NCBI GenBank assembly: GCA_020348065.1
Contig: CP070742.1
Span: forward strand, 2,761,366-2,801,870
DNA: 40,505 nt
Direction of reading: 5' to 3'
Source: Candidatus Zixiibacteriota bacterium
GTDB lineage: Bacteria > Zixibacteria > MSB-5A5 > UBA10806
Positions 23,496 to 32,550 of this stretch are shown in pieces. Position 1 is the stretch's first letter; each line of letters starts with the position of its first letter. Both the position numbers and the translations under genes were made by a program. Under the pieces are notes generated by a model. The model had not been told where the DNA came from. It saw only the letters and a program-made list of their open reading frames with translations, and made no database searches.

Positions 23496-24580
23496 CCCGC
23501 AGCGGCGCCTCTCAGAATCTCGAAAGTTCTCCCGGCTGTGTAATCCCAGCCGAATTTCTTGGATCTTTCCAATCCCCGGGCTGAGAGTTTTATCCTGATT
23601 TCCCGATTGTCCCATACGGTTTTTAAGGCACCCAGCATTTCATCGTGATCTTCGGGGGAAAAGGTAACGGCGGCGTCTCCTACGACTTCCGGCAAAGAGG
23701 TTATATTCGAGCATACCACCGGCAATCCGCACGACATCGCCTCCAATGGCGGCAGACCGAATCCCTCATATAGCGAAGGATGAAAGAGCAGGGTGGCTGA
23801 ATTATATAGCAGCGCGATATCACGCTCGCTGTCCAGTCGTATCAGTCTTATGAGGTTCTTATCATTGGCTTTCGAAAGCAGCTTCTTTTCAAATCCTATT
23901 TGATCATTGGTGAGCGCCACCAGAGGCAGATCCAATTCATTTACCGCCACTGCCAACGCTTCCGGATTTTTATGGGATTTCAAGGTTCCTACATAAAGTA
24001 TGAATTCTTCTTTTAAAGAATTCCTTTTCTTAAAGGATTCTATATCCTCTTCCGGAAGAGGCTTGAAGACGGATCGGTCGACGCCGATATGTATTGCCTC
24101 TACCCTTCCCGAGTATTTCGGAAAGAGATCGGCGATATCGTTTCGGGTAAATTCGGAGTCTGTTATAATAACACGGCTTTTGCCGCAAGCATTATTTATG
24201 ATAAATCCCGCGTATGCGCGGCCGAAAAACCCGCCTTTAACCGGCATACGAAGATGTATCAGGTCGTGTATTGTCACAACGGAGGGACAGGGAAGGGCGA
24301 ATGGCAGTGTATAATGGGGGGAGAAGAAAACATCGATATTGTATTTCCTGAGCGGTTTTCTGAATGAGAAGAGTTCGCTGACGGAATATTTGGGGTAATC
24401 GTGTATGATGATTTCGGCGAAGTTTTTATAATCGTCAAATTGCGATAAATCTGAAGAATGGCAGAAAAGGTAAAAATCGGCCGCGACCTTTTGTTTTTTC
24501 CAGCAACGAAGCAGGTTTTTTAAGTATGTCCCGATTCCCCCGTCGGATATTTTTCTACAGTCAATTCCTATCTTAAACAT
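23492..24580 (-). CDS. Glycosyltransferase family 4 (GT-B)
   Basis: 362 residues from the ATG at 24580 ('[19 protein letters not shown]'); an in-frame TTG three codons upstream is less likely. Typical GT4 signatures: N-domain glycine loop '[12 protein letters not shown]', '[13 protein letters not shown]', then '[13 protein letters not shown]' and the E-x7-E motif '[18 protein letters not shown]'. It resembles mannosyl- or rhamnosyl-type GT4 enzymes, but specificity is unknown. It overlaps the next gene by 4 bp, and the preceding glycosyltransferase ends about 40 bp upstream. Confidence 0.92.
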   Translation of the reverse strand: MFKIGIDCRKISDGGIGTYLKNLLRCWKKQKVAADFYLFCHSSDLSQFDDYKNFAEIIIHDYPKYSVSELFSFRKPLRKYNIDVFFSPHYTLPFALPCPSVVTIHDLIHLRMPVKGGFFGRAYAGFIINNACGKSRVIITDSEFTRNDIADLFPKYSGRVEAIHIGVDRSVFKPLPEEDIESFKKRNSLKEEFILYVGTLKSHKNPEALAVAVNELDLPLVALTNDQIGFEKKLLSKANDKNLIRLIRLDSERDIALLYNSATLLFHPSLYEGFGLPPLEAMSCGLPVVCSNITSLPEVVGDAAVTFSPEDHDEMLGALKTVWDNREIRIKLSARGLERSKKFGWDYTAGRTFEILRGAAAG

Positions 24581-24621
24581 AAGATTCAATAAAGTTCGAT
24601 TACATGTTCATTCTTGGCTGT

Positions 24622-25737
24622 TCAGCGTAAATCATTGAAAATCCTAATCAGCTTGTTGGCGGCTTTTTCCCAGGTAAATGAAGCGGCGCGGTCCCTTCCC
24701 TTTCGGGCAAGTTCTTCGCGAAGAATGTTATCGCGGTAAAGGCGTAACATTGCTTCTTCAATAGCGTCTTCACTCAAAGGATCGACGAGCAACGCGCAAT
24801 CTCCGGCCGCCTCGGGCATGGCCGAGACGTTTGATGTCAGAACAGGACATCCCGCCGACATGGCTTCCAATATGGGAAGTCCAAATCCCTCGAACAGGGA
24901 CGGGAAAACAAGAAAAAGCGCATTCTCGTATAAAACGGTTAATTCTTTTTCGGTAACGTAATCGAGCCGTATTATCCGGTCTTTGGCTTCGAGATTATTC
25001 CAGATTTTTTCAAGCTCGTCGAAACGCCAGCCGGTCGGCCCGGCGAGGATAAAGGGAATTTCCTCCGACAGACCGGACCTGTTATACGCTTGAAAAACCC
25101 TGGCGAGATTTTTCCGCGGCTCGATACATCCCACGAACAGTATATACTCTTCGGGGAGTCTCAATTTATTTTTTATTTTTGATCTCTCCGGTTCCGTAAC
25201 ATCGGCCAGCGGGATAGTCCCGGGGTAGATCACTTTTATTTTTTCCCCGTCTATTTTGAGAAATTCGACAATATCTTTGGCGGTGGCCTTGGAATCGGCG
25301 ACAATTATGTCCGCCCGATCGGCGTAAAACGTTATTCTCCTTTTGTAATGGCGCACCGCCGACGGTATGGCCAGTTCCGGGCTGTGATAAAATACGATAT
25401 CATGAATGGTCAATACGCTGCGGGATTTTTTCAACGGCGGCACCTGAAAGCTCGGGGAATAAAAGATATCGATCTCCCCGGCCAGATTCTCAAATTTCGG
25501 AAAAGCGGCGTAAGCCCAGAGAACATTCAGCACTCTGTTCGGAATATATGTCCTGACTAAAGAGGATTTTGCTCCGGCGGAATTGTAAGTCGGCGATGGC
25601 CCCGTCAGGCTGTTATAAAAAAGGATGTATTGCGTATCCTTATCGTATCGGAAAAGAGCGGGAAGTAACGTCTCGAGGTATCGCCCGATCCCGGTTCTAA
25701 GGGAATTTAAGGCTCTTATATCAATCCCTATTTTCAT
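24622..25737 (-). CDS. Glycosyltransferase family 4 (GT-B)
   Basis: 371 residues from the ATG at 25737 ('MKIGIDIRALNSLRTGIGRY'); this start overlaps the methyltransferase gene by 17 bp and a longer frame would add 20 residues without homology. It shows 'SVLTIHDIVFYHSPE', 'IIVADSKATAKDIVE', 'EYILFVGCIEPRKNL' and 'EGFGLPILEAMSAGCPVLTS', the donor-binding E-x7-E motif. It is closely related in plan to the next glycosyltransferase, perhaps an old duplication. One of three transferases expected to build the repeat unit. Confidence 0.92.
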   Translation of the reverse strand: MKIGIDIRALNSLRTGIGRYLETLLPALFRYDKDTQYILFYNSLTGPSPTYNSAGAKSSLVRTYIPNRVLNVLWAYAAFPKFENLAGEIDIFYSPSFQVPPLKKSRSVLTIHDIVFYHSPELAIPSAVRHYKRRITFYADRADIIVADSKATAKDIVEFLKIDGEKIKVIYPGTIPLADVTEPERSKIKNKLRLPEEYILFVGCIEPRKNLARVFQAYNRSGLSEEIPFILAGPTGWRFDELEKIWNNLEAKDRIIRLDYVTEKELTVLYENALFLVFPSLFEGFGLPILEAMSAGCPVLTSNVSAMPEAAGDCALLVDPLSEDAIEEAMLRLYRDNILREELARKGRDRAASFTWEKAANKLIRIFNDLR

Positions 25738-26491
25738 GTGGTACCGCAACGGCTCCGATTGAATGTTTGATGTAATTGGATAGATATAATCGTTCAAAAT
25801 AATCCCAGGCCGCGCTGATCGGTTTGGTGATAAGACGGGGGACGATCGGGCGGCCGAATCGCGTTTTGCCCAGCGTTTCTATATTGCTAAGCCAGACCAA
25901 CGGGGCGATATCGTAATCCCGTCCATAGATATCAATAACTTTCAGGCCCGCTTTTCTCAGAATCCGACGCAGTTTATTAGGAGTGTACTGCGTCTCCCAT
26001 CCCGCAAACCACCTGCCCCTCAACATGGCCAGTTTCTTTTTCAACGTATACATGGTAAAAGTCTGGGGGACATCGGCCAGGAGCTTTCCATCGGTTTTAA
26101 GGATTCTCCTGTTTTCAAATAGAAAGGGCCGGGGATTTTCGAAATGCTCCAGAAGCCCCTGGTGGTATACGAAGTCCAGGGAGCCGTGTTTGAAAGGCAG
26201 GTTCAAAGCATCTCCCATAACCGCCATTAGTTCGACTCCGGTCTCTTTTAATTTCGATTTGATAAGCCTCAGCGATTCTCCGGAAATATCCAGAATCACG
26301 ATCGAGTAACCCGCCCGGGCTATTTCCAGGGCGTCAACGCCGGAGCCCGCCCCGATCTCCGCAATTATGGAATCCTTTGATCGAACGTGCTTGAAGACGC
26401 GGTCAATCAGGATCGTATGGGGAGCATACTGCGGCTTCTCGGTATTCCAGTATCTATCCCAGGTTTCTTTTTGGGGATCGTTATCGGCCAT
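25721..26491 (-). CDS. Class I SAM-dependent methyltransferase of the polysaccharide locus
   Basis: 256 residues. Motif I 'IIAEIGAGSGVDALEIARAG', 'SIVILDISGESLRLIK', 'MAVMGDALNLPFKHGSLDFV' and 'HQGLLEHFENP' mark a Methyltransf_11-type fold. Position inside the surface-polysaccharide operon suggests it methylates a sugar or a lipid-linked intermediate, or signals chain end, but no substrate can be read. It overlaps the flippase gene by 11 bp at its start and the following glycosyltransferase by 17 bp at its end. Confidence 0.88.
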   Translation of the reverse strand: MADNDPQKETWDRYWNTEKPQYAPHTILIDRVFKHVRSKDSIIAEIGAGSGVDALEIARAGYSIVILDISGESLRLIKSKLKETGVELMAVMGDALNLPFKHGSLDFVYHQGLLEHFENPRPFLFENRRILKTDGKLLADVPQTFTMYTLKKKLAMLRGRWFAGWETQYTPNKLRRILRKAGLKVIDIYGRDYDIAPLVWLSNIETLGKTRFGRPIVPRLITKPISAAWDYFERLYLSNYIKHSIGAVAVPHENRD

Positions 26492-27920
26492 GTTTAAAAA
26501 TCTCCCTTAAAGTCTGAAAATCAGCTTTGTTCAAGCCCCTGATGGCGTAAAGCGCGGAGAAATATATAACAATTCCGGAGGGGATCCTGAGAAAAAGAGA
26601 AACGTCTCCCGCGATTTGCAGCAACACATACATCGAAATGCCGGCGACTAGCGTCCTGATCGCGATGGGCAATATGTTGACGACCCCGTTGTAATTGCGA
26701 AGAATATACAGACAGCTTGCTCCCGCCGTTATCTCGGCGAGAACGGTTGTAAACGCCGCGCCCTGCATCCCGTAACGTGGTATTACCAAAAGATTCAAGC
26801 CGATATTAACAAAAGCCGCCGCCCCGGTGATATAGGCCAGCAGCTTTTGCCTCCCCAGCGCCACCAGCATATTACCCTGCATGGAATTTATGAAAATCAA
26901 CGCCAGGGCCCAAATTAATATGTCCAACGCCTGGTAGGAAGCGGCGAACTCACCGGGATAAATAGAGGCGATCAAATCGGAGGATACCGCGAGGGTTCCG
27001 AATCCCAATCCGAAGCCGGCGAAAAAAAGATATTTGAAGATCCGCTGATAGATAATTTCAAGATTTATTTTATCGTGTTCGCTTAGATAGGATAGCCGCG
27101 GCAGGACCGTAGTTGATAAAGTAGCCGGGATAAATATCATAGCGTTGACTATAACATAAGCGGCGTTATAAAAACCGACCTCGGCGGCATCCCGGAAGTG
27201 ACCAAGAATTATATAATCCGATTTGTAGTATAATGATACCAGTATCACCGTAAGGCCTATGGGGAACGCTCCCCGTAAGAATTTCAATACCCCCTCGCGA
27301 GAGACGAATGGCGCGGGGGAGTAATGTTTTCTAATGAATACCGCCGCGATAATAAAAAAGGATAGAAGCCCCCAGCCGGAGTAGGCGTATCCTATTCCTA
27401 AAAGTTCGAATCCGGAATATATGAGCAAACAGGCGGCTCCGATATTTATGGTCTGGGAGAAAATGGCAATTAAACCGTAGAGCTTGAAGCTTTCCAGGCC
27501 TATCAGGGTCTGGGTGAAGGAGGAAGATATATTGTTAAAAAACATACCCGCTCCCAGCAGTAATATCAACCAGGTTGTTGTTTCATCGCGTCCCAGTATT
27601 TGTGCCAGAACTATAAGCGTAATAAGACCGAGTATCCCGAATCCCGTTCGAAGGATCAAAGAGCCGGTCAGAAGACGTTTTCGTTCATCGTCTCGAGATA
27701 AAACCGCGGTCTGTCTGATCTGATAAGTGTTCGCGCCGAAGTCTGCAAATGCCGCCATCAAGGTTACGATTGCCATGGCGTAGCCGTAGATGCCGAACTT
27801 TTCCACTCCCAGGGCGGAGGCGGCATACAGGGAGAAAAGCAGAGTCAGGGCGCGTCCGAAAACCTGAACCGAAATCATCCAGAAGGAATTGCGAGCAAGC
27901 TTCCCTCCTGTTGAAGTCAT
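26481..27920 (-). CDS. Wzx-type oligosaccharide flippase (MOP superfamily)
   Basis: 479 residues with about 12-14 hydrophobic helices over the whole length, beginning 'GGKLARNSFWMISVQVFGRA' and 'GVEKFGIYGYAMAIVTL', with 'RGAFPIGLTVILVSLYYKSD' in the middle, as in Wzx/RfbX-type exporters. It moves the undecaprenyl-linked repeat unit from the cytoplasmic to the periplasmic face. The start overlaps the gmhA stop (ATGA). No polymerase (Wzy) gene is recognisable in this window, so polymerisation, if any, is encoded elsewhere. Confidence 0.92.
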   Translation of the reverse strand: MTSTGGKLARNSFWMISVQVFGRALTLLFSLYAASALGVEKFGIYGYAMAIVTLMAAFADFGANTYQIRQTAVLSRDDERKRLLTGSLILRTGFGILGLITLIVLAQILGRDETTTWLILLLGAGMFFNNISSSFTQTLIGLESFKLYGLIAIFSQTINIGAACLLIYSGFELLGIGYAYSGWGLLSFFIIAAVFIRKHYSPAPFVSREGVLKFLRGAFPIGLTVILVSLYYKSDYIILGHFRDAAEVGFYNAAYVIVNAMIFIPATLSTTVLPRLSYLSEHDKINLEIIYQRIFKYLFFAGFGLGFGTLAVSSDLIASIYPGEFAASYQALDILIWALALIFINSMQGNMLVALGRQKLLAYITGAAAFVNIGLNLLVIPRYGMQGAAFTTVLAEITAGASCLYILRNYNGVVNILPIAIRTLVAGISMYVLLQIAGDVSLFLRIPSGIVIYFSALYAIRGLNKADFQTLREIFKHGR

Positions 27921-28495
27921 TTAGAAAGCCTGTTCTCCACCAGTTGTATTATTATATGGCCTATGGTAATATGGGCTTCCTGAATCCTTTGCGTGTCTTT
28001 AGACGGGACAATCACGGGGAGGTCAACCAGCGGTCCGAGTTTGCCTCCGGCATTGCCCAGCAGGCCTATTGTGATAATGCCGGTTTCCTTTGCCGTATCG
28101 ACCGCCTTCATAATATTCGGGGAGTTTCCGGACGTGGAAAGAGCGATTAATACATCTCCCTTTACGCCGTGGGCTTCAATCTGGCGCGAAAAGACATTCT
28201 CAAATCCGAAATCGTTGGAGGCGGCGGTGAGGATGGAGGTATCGGTGGTAAGCGCCATACCGGGCAGGGCGTTTCGATTTACTTTACCGGTCAGCCTGAC
28301 CACCAGTTCGGCGGCCAGATGCTGGCTGTCGGCGGCGGAACCGCCGTTGCCGCACAACATAACCTTTTTACCGTTTTTCATGGCGTTTGATACCAATTTT
28401 GCCGCTTCCGAAATCTTTTCAGTCATGGTATTGGCAACCTGCAGTTTCAGTTCGGCGGAATTTTTTAAGGCTTTTTTTATCTGTTCGATTGACAT
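27917..28495 (-). CDS. gmhA: Phosphoheptose isomerase (D-sedoheptulose 7-phosphate isomerase)
   Basis: 192 residues, the normal GmhA length, consisting of one SIS domain. Diagnostic parts are 'VMLCGNGGSAADSQHLAAEL', 'LTTDTSILTAASNDFGFENV', 'IALSTSGNSPNI' and the C-terminal 'EAHITIGHIIIQLVE', which carry the zinc and substrate residues of GmhA. It converts sedoheptulose 7-phosphate to heptose 7-phosphate, the first step of ADP- or GDP-heptose synthesis for LPS core or capsule. Its place directly ahead of the flippase and glycosyltransferases suggests that heptose enters this polysaccharide. No gmhB or hldE partner is nearby. Confidence 0.93.
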   Translation of the reverse strand: MSIEQIKKALKNSAELKLQVANTMTEKISEAAKLVSNAMKNGKKVMLCGNGGSAADSQHLAAELVVRLTGKVNRNALPGMALTTDTSILTAASNDFGFENVFSRQIEAHGVKGDVLIALSTSGNSPNIMKAVDTAKETGIITIGLLGNAGGKLGPLVDLPVIVPSKDTQRIQEAHITIGHIIIQLVENRLSK

Positions 28496-28515
28496 AACAA
28501 TAATTCTCTACTTAA

Positions 28516-31164
28516 TTAGTCTTGCCCATACATTTCCTTTAGACCATCTATTGCCATTGCGATCTTGTCTTTCGGTAACGCTCCCCGGATCGTGGGCTTA
28601 CCGCCGCCGCGGGCATTTCCCGCGCCCTTCATTATATTAAAGGCCTCTCGAGCGGATTCGCCGTCCGAGGACGTGATTGCGAAACCCCCGTTTTTATCGG
28701 ATATGGTTACAACCGTGGAATCCTTATGTAACGATTTAAATCGATCAACGAAAACCATAAGGTCGTCCGTATTTTCCGCCGGAACAAGGTAGACGAACAG
28801 CCTTCCGCCCGCAATTTTTGCGGCCGGTTCAATCGCGGAGGCGTCATCGAGGAGCTTTTCTTTTTCCAGTTTCTTTCGTTCTTTCTGAAATGTTTCTATT
28901 TTTTCAAGGAAACCATTAACAAGAGATTCCAGTTTGTTTCTTTTCAATAATCTTCGATTTATTTTTGACATGTCATTTTTAAAATCCGAAATTTCGTCCG
29001 GCGATAGATCTTTCACATTTTTATCCGCGAAGCTTTTAATTTTTAATATGAGTTCGTGCTGTCCAGCAAAGTATTTCCGCAATTCGCGGCCCGTTAAAGC
29101 CTCGATACGGCGCATGCCGGCGGCGATGGCGGTCTCCTGTATAATGAAGAAATCCTCGATTTCGGAAGTGCGGTCGACGTGAGTACCCCCGCAGAGCTCC
29201 ATCGAAAAAGGATTCGAAGGGTCGCCGGTTACAACTACTCGAACCGTTTCTCCATACTTCTCCCCGAAGAGAGCGATAGCGCCCATCTTCTTGGCTTCGT
29301 CGAAAGGTTTGATCGACCATTCGACCTCCAAATCCTCCTGGATTTTATCTTTAACAATTCCCTCTACCTTTTCGATCTCCTCATCGGTCATCGATTTTGG
29401 ATGGGTGAAATCAAATCTCAATTTATCTTGGTCGACAAGGGAACCGGACTGGTTTACATGCTCGCCGAGAACCATTTTCAAAGCCTTATGTAACAGGTGG
29501 GTGGTGGTATGGTTGCGCTTGATATCGGCGCGGCGCTTAGAATCGACTTTCGCAATAACTTCTCCTCTATACATAGTAGGGATAGAACCTTTTACCACAG
29601 ACCCTTTATGGACCCTTTCAGCACCTACAAACTGTGTATCATCTACATTAAGCGTGAAGTAATCACACTCGATTATCCCTTTATCCCCCACTTGGCCACC
29701 GCTTTCCGCGTAAAACGGAGTTTGCTCAAGTACCAATTCATCCTGCAAACCCGGAAATGCCGTGGCTGCAAGAACATTTGTGCGACAAGTGTCAGTTGTA
29801 TAACCTACAAATGGATCAATATTGAGGGTGCGTTTTATACCATTCAACATACTGGGGGAAAGATAAAACGTGCTGCTTTTCTTTGATCTTTCCCTCTGCT
29901 TCTCCAGCTCCCTCTCAAATCCCTCCAAATCTACCTGCAATTCCCGTTCTCTTGCCATCACCTCGGTGAGATCCACCGGGAAACCGAATGTGTCATAAAG
30001 CTTAAAGATATCCTCGCCCGGAATTGTCTTCGAGCCGGTCGATTCCAGCTTTTTGACAATATCCTCGAAGATCTCCAGCCCGGTATCCAGCGTCCTGCCG
30101 AACTGCTCCTCCTCGGATTTTATTACCAGCTCGATATGCTCTTTTTTTGATTTTATCTCCGGGTATTGATCGCCCATAAGCTTAACGAGCGGTTTTACAA
30201 TTTCAAATAAAAACGGTTCGTGCAATCCCAGCAACCGGCCATGCCGCGCGGCTCGCCGCAATATCCGCCGGAGGACATATCCGCGGCCCTCGTTGGTTAT
30301 GACGCCGCCGTCGGCAATGGCGAAGGTCAGCGCCCTTACATGATCGGCAATCACCCGGTGGGATACCCCTTTTTCGTCTTTAGTGTATTCCACGCCTGAA
30401 AGGTCCGAGACCCTGCCAATAAGATTTTTGAACAGGTCAGTTTCGTAGTTAGATTCGCCGTTCTGCAGAATCATGCAGAACCGTTCCAGGCCCGCGCCGG
30501 TGTCTACCGATGGTTTAGGGAGAGGGGTCATGTTGCCCGATTCATCACGATTATACTGCATGAAGACCAGGTTCCAGATCTCCATGAAGCGGTCGCCCTC
30601 GCCGTTGAGCTCCCCGGGATATGAACTGCCCCTGTCGTAATGGATCTCCGAGCAGGGGCCGCAGGGGCCGGTGTCTCCCATGGCCCAGAAATTGTCCTTT
30701 TCGCCGAACCGTAGCACCCTGCCGCCCAGTTGAGGCGCGATCTTTTTCCAGAGCTTCTCGGCCTCGTCGTCGTCAGTGTAAACGGTGGCATAGAGACGGG
30801 CGGGATCGAGCCCCAGGGTTTTGGTCACATACTCCCAGGCGTACAAAATTGCCTCTTCCTTGAAATAATCGCCGAAGGAGAAATTACCCAGCATCTCGAA
30901 AAAGGTATGATGCCGGGCTGTAAATCCCACGTTTTCGAGGTCGTTATGTTTGCCGCCGGCCCGGATACATTTCTGCGATGAAGCCGCGGTTCTGTAGCCC
31001 CGTTTCTCAAGCCCCATGAATACGTTTTTAAACTGGTTCATGCCGGCGTTGATGAAAAGCAGGGTGGGATCATCATGAGGAATTAACGGCGATGAGGGCA
31101 CTATTTTATGCCCTCTGTCCTCGAAAAACTTTAAAAAAGAAGACCGCGTTTCGTTGGAGTCCAT
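28516..31164 (-). CDS. alaS: Alanyl-tRNA synthetase
   Basis: 882 residues, normal length. The class II catalytic core occupies residues 1-240 ('FEDRGHKIVPSSPLIP', 'AGMNQFKNVFMG', 'HHTFFEMLGNFSFGDYF', 'SVDTGAGLERF'). The tRNA-recognition domain follows, then the editing domain with its zinc-site motifs 'HTTTH' (552-556) and 'CGGTH' (658-662), and a C-terminal DHHA1/C-Ala region with 'GNARGGGKPTIRGAL'. All editing residues are present, so mischarged Ser-tRNA(Ala) should be cleared. It starts the long minus-strand run and is followed 20 bp later by gmhA, an unusual housekeeping-to-polysaccharide linkage. Confidence 0.98.
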   Translation of the reverse strand: MDSNETRSSFLKFFEDRGHKIVPSSPLIPHDDPTLLFINAGMNQFKNVFMGLEKRGYRTAASSQKCIRAGGKHNDLENVGFTARHHTFFEMLGNFSFGDYFKEEAILYAWEYVTKTLGLDPARLYATVYTDDDEAEKLWKKIAPQLGGRVLRFGEKDNFWAMGDTGPCGPCSEIHYDRGSSYPGELNGEGDRFMEIWNLVFMQYNRDESGNMTPLPKPSVDTGAGLERFCMILQNGESNYETDLFKNLIGRVSDLSGVEYTKDEKGVSHRVIADHVRALTFAIADGGVITNEGRGYVLRRILRRAARHGRLLGLHEPFLFEIVKPLVKLMGDQYPEIKSKKEHIELVIKSEEEQFGRTLDTGLEIFEDIVKKLESTGSKTIPGEDIFKLYDTFGFPVDLTEVMARERELQVDLEGFERELEKQRERSKKSSTFYLSPSMLNGIKRTLNIDPFVGYTTDTCRTNVLAATAFPGLQDELVLEQTPFYAESGGQVGDKGIIECDYFTLNVDDTQFVGAERVHKGSVVKGSIPTMYRGEVIAKVDSKRRADIKRNHTTTHLLHKALKMVLGEHVNQSGSLVDQDKLRFDFTHPKSMTDEEIEKVEGIVKDKIQEDLEVEWSIKPFDEAKKMGAIALFGEKYGETVRVVVTGDPSNPFSMELCGGTHVDRTSEIEDFFIIQETAIAAGMRRIEALTGRELRKYFAGQHELILKIKSFADKNVKDLSPDEISDFKNDMSKINRRLLKRNKLESLVNGFLEKIETFQKERKKLEKEKLLDDASAIEPAAKIAGGRLFVYLVPAENTDDLMVFVDRFKSLHKDSTVVTISDKNGGFAITSSDGESAREAFNIMKGAGNARGGGKPTIRGALPKDKIAMAIDGLKEMYGQD

Positions 31165-31327
31165 GCGATGCTAAATAAACCATTTAAGGGATAAAATCAA
31201 GAATTAAAGCCTTCAGGAAGATTTATAGGGAAGGCTTGAGAAATTCTTCTTGGAATTGCAGGATACAGGTCTTAATATATTACGATTTTCAAAGGCCGCC
31301 TGCGGATCAATCTTTTGTTTGGAAACG

Positions 31328-32533
31328 ATGAGTATCCCTAAACCGTCAACAATTCGTCAACTGGCAGAGAGATATCGGGATTTTTCAGCCCGATTGTTGT
31401 CCGATCTCGTGAAGATTCCGTCAATCTCCGGAAGTGAAGAGGAGATCATCCGCTTTCTTGAAAGGGAATTCTCGAGATGCGGCGCGGATGAGGTGCAGAT
31501 AGACGGTTTTGGAAATGTCCTTGCGAGATTGGGATCACGGGGACCGGTTATCGCCTTCGACGGCCATGTTGATACGGTCGATATCGGGCAACGGGGCCTC
31601 TGGGAATGCGATCCCTACAAAGGGGATTTCAAAGGGGGTAAGATCTACGGGCGGGGGGCGGTGGATCAAAAAGGCGGGCTTGCCGCTATGGTTACAGCCC
31701 TGAAAATGCTTCGGGAGCTTTCCACCGATCTACCCTTTACCCTTTTCTTCGTGGGCTCCATTGAAGAAGAGGTATGTGACGGTTTGTGCTGGCAATATAT
31801 TATCAGGGAAATGAAGATTGTTCCCGATATGGTAATCATCTCCGAACCTACAAACAGGACCATCTGCCGCGGCCAACGGGGCAGGATGGAGATGGAAATC
31901 CTGGTGGACGGCGTTTCCTGCCACGGATCTGCTCCCGAGCAGGGAGATAACGCCATATATAAGATCGGTCCGATTATCTCCGCGCTGCAAAAACTTAACG
32001 AATCTCTTCCGGCTGATCCATTCCTGGGCAAGGGAACAATCACCGCCACCAGGGTCAGGACCAGTTCTCCATCTCTGAACGCAATCGCCGATTTCGCCGC
32101 CATATACCTGGATCGAAGATTAACGGCGGGAGAGACCCCGGAATCGGCCTGGGAGCAGATCTATTCCATGGAGGAGGTCAGGAAAGTATCAGGACGGGTG
32201 CATGTTCCCTCCTACGAGACCCCCAGTTGGCGCGGAACCATGTATCCGGCGCTGAAGTCTTACCCGTCATGGGCGCTCGATTCCGAACATCATTTACTGG
32301 AATATGCCCAGAGATGCCACAAGGATCTTTTCGGCACGATCCCCGAAGTCGGCAAATGGAACTTTTCCACAAACGGTGTGGCCACCATGGGAATGTATAA
32401 TATACCCACGCTGGGTTTCGGACCCGGTGACGAGAGGTTTGCCCACGCGCCTAACGAAGCCGTACCAGTCAATGAGGTAACCGAAGCGGCCGCGTTCTAC
32501 GCCTATTTCCCCTGGATCGTGACAAGGCGGTAA
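31328..32533 (+). CDS. M20-family metallohydrolase, YgeY-like
   Basis: 401 residues from the ATG at 31328 (GGAAACG just upstream); a frame open from 31250 adds residues without homology. All M20 metal and catalytic motifs are present: 'FDGHVDTVD' (metal His and catalytic Asp), 'GRGAVDQKGG' (bridging Asp), 'GSIEEEVCDG' (catalytic Glu-Glu), 'ISEPTN', the dimerisation-domain 'CHGSAPEQGDNAIYKI', and 'GPGDERFAHAPNEAV' (last metal His). Sequence resembles the YgeY branch, named for selenium- and purine-related clusters, though no such genes are near, so the peptide or amide substrate is open. It converges with the GH57-like gene; a small hairpin (32539-32558) covers the gap. Confidence 0.88.
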   Translation: MSIPKPSTIRQLAERYRDFSARLLSDLVKIPSISGSEEEIIRFLEREFSRCGADEVQIDGFGNVLARLGSRGPVIAFDGHVDTVDIGQRGLWECDPYKGDFKGGKIYGRGAVDQKGGLAAMVTALKMLRELSTDLPFTLFFVGSIEEEVCDGLCWQYIIREMKIVPDMVIISEPTNRTICRGQRGRMEMEILVDGVSCHGSAPEQGDNAIYKIGPIISALQKLNESLPADPFLGKGTITATRVRTSSPSLNAIADFAAIYLDRRLTAGETPESAWEQIYSMEEVRKVSGRVHVPSYETPSWRGTMYPALKSYPSWALDSEHHLLEYAQRCHKDLFGTIPEVGKWNFSTNGVATMGMYNIPTLGFGPGDERFAHAPNEAVPVNEVTEAAAFYAYFPWIVTRR

Positions 32534-32550
32534 CCGCCGGATATAGAATT

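Noticed and set aside
22329-23615. Longer start for the middle glycosyltransferase
   Set aside because: The first 40 codons overlap the upstream glycosyltransferase gene; the ATG at 23495 gives the ATGA overlap and the family's N-terminus.
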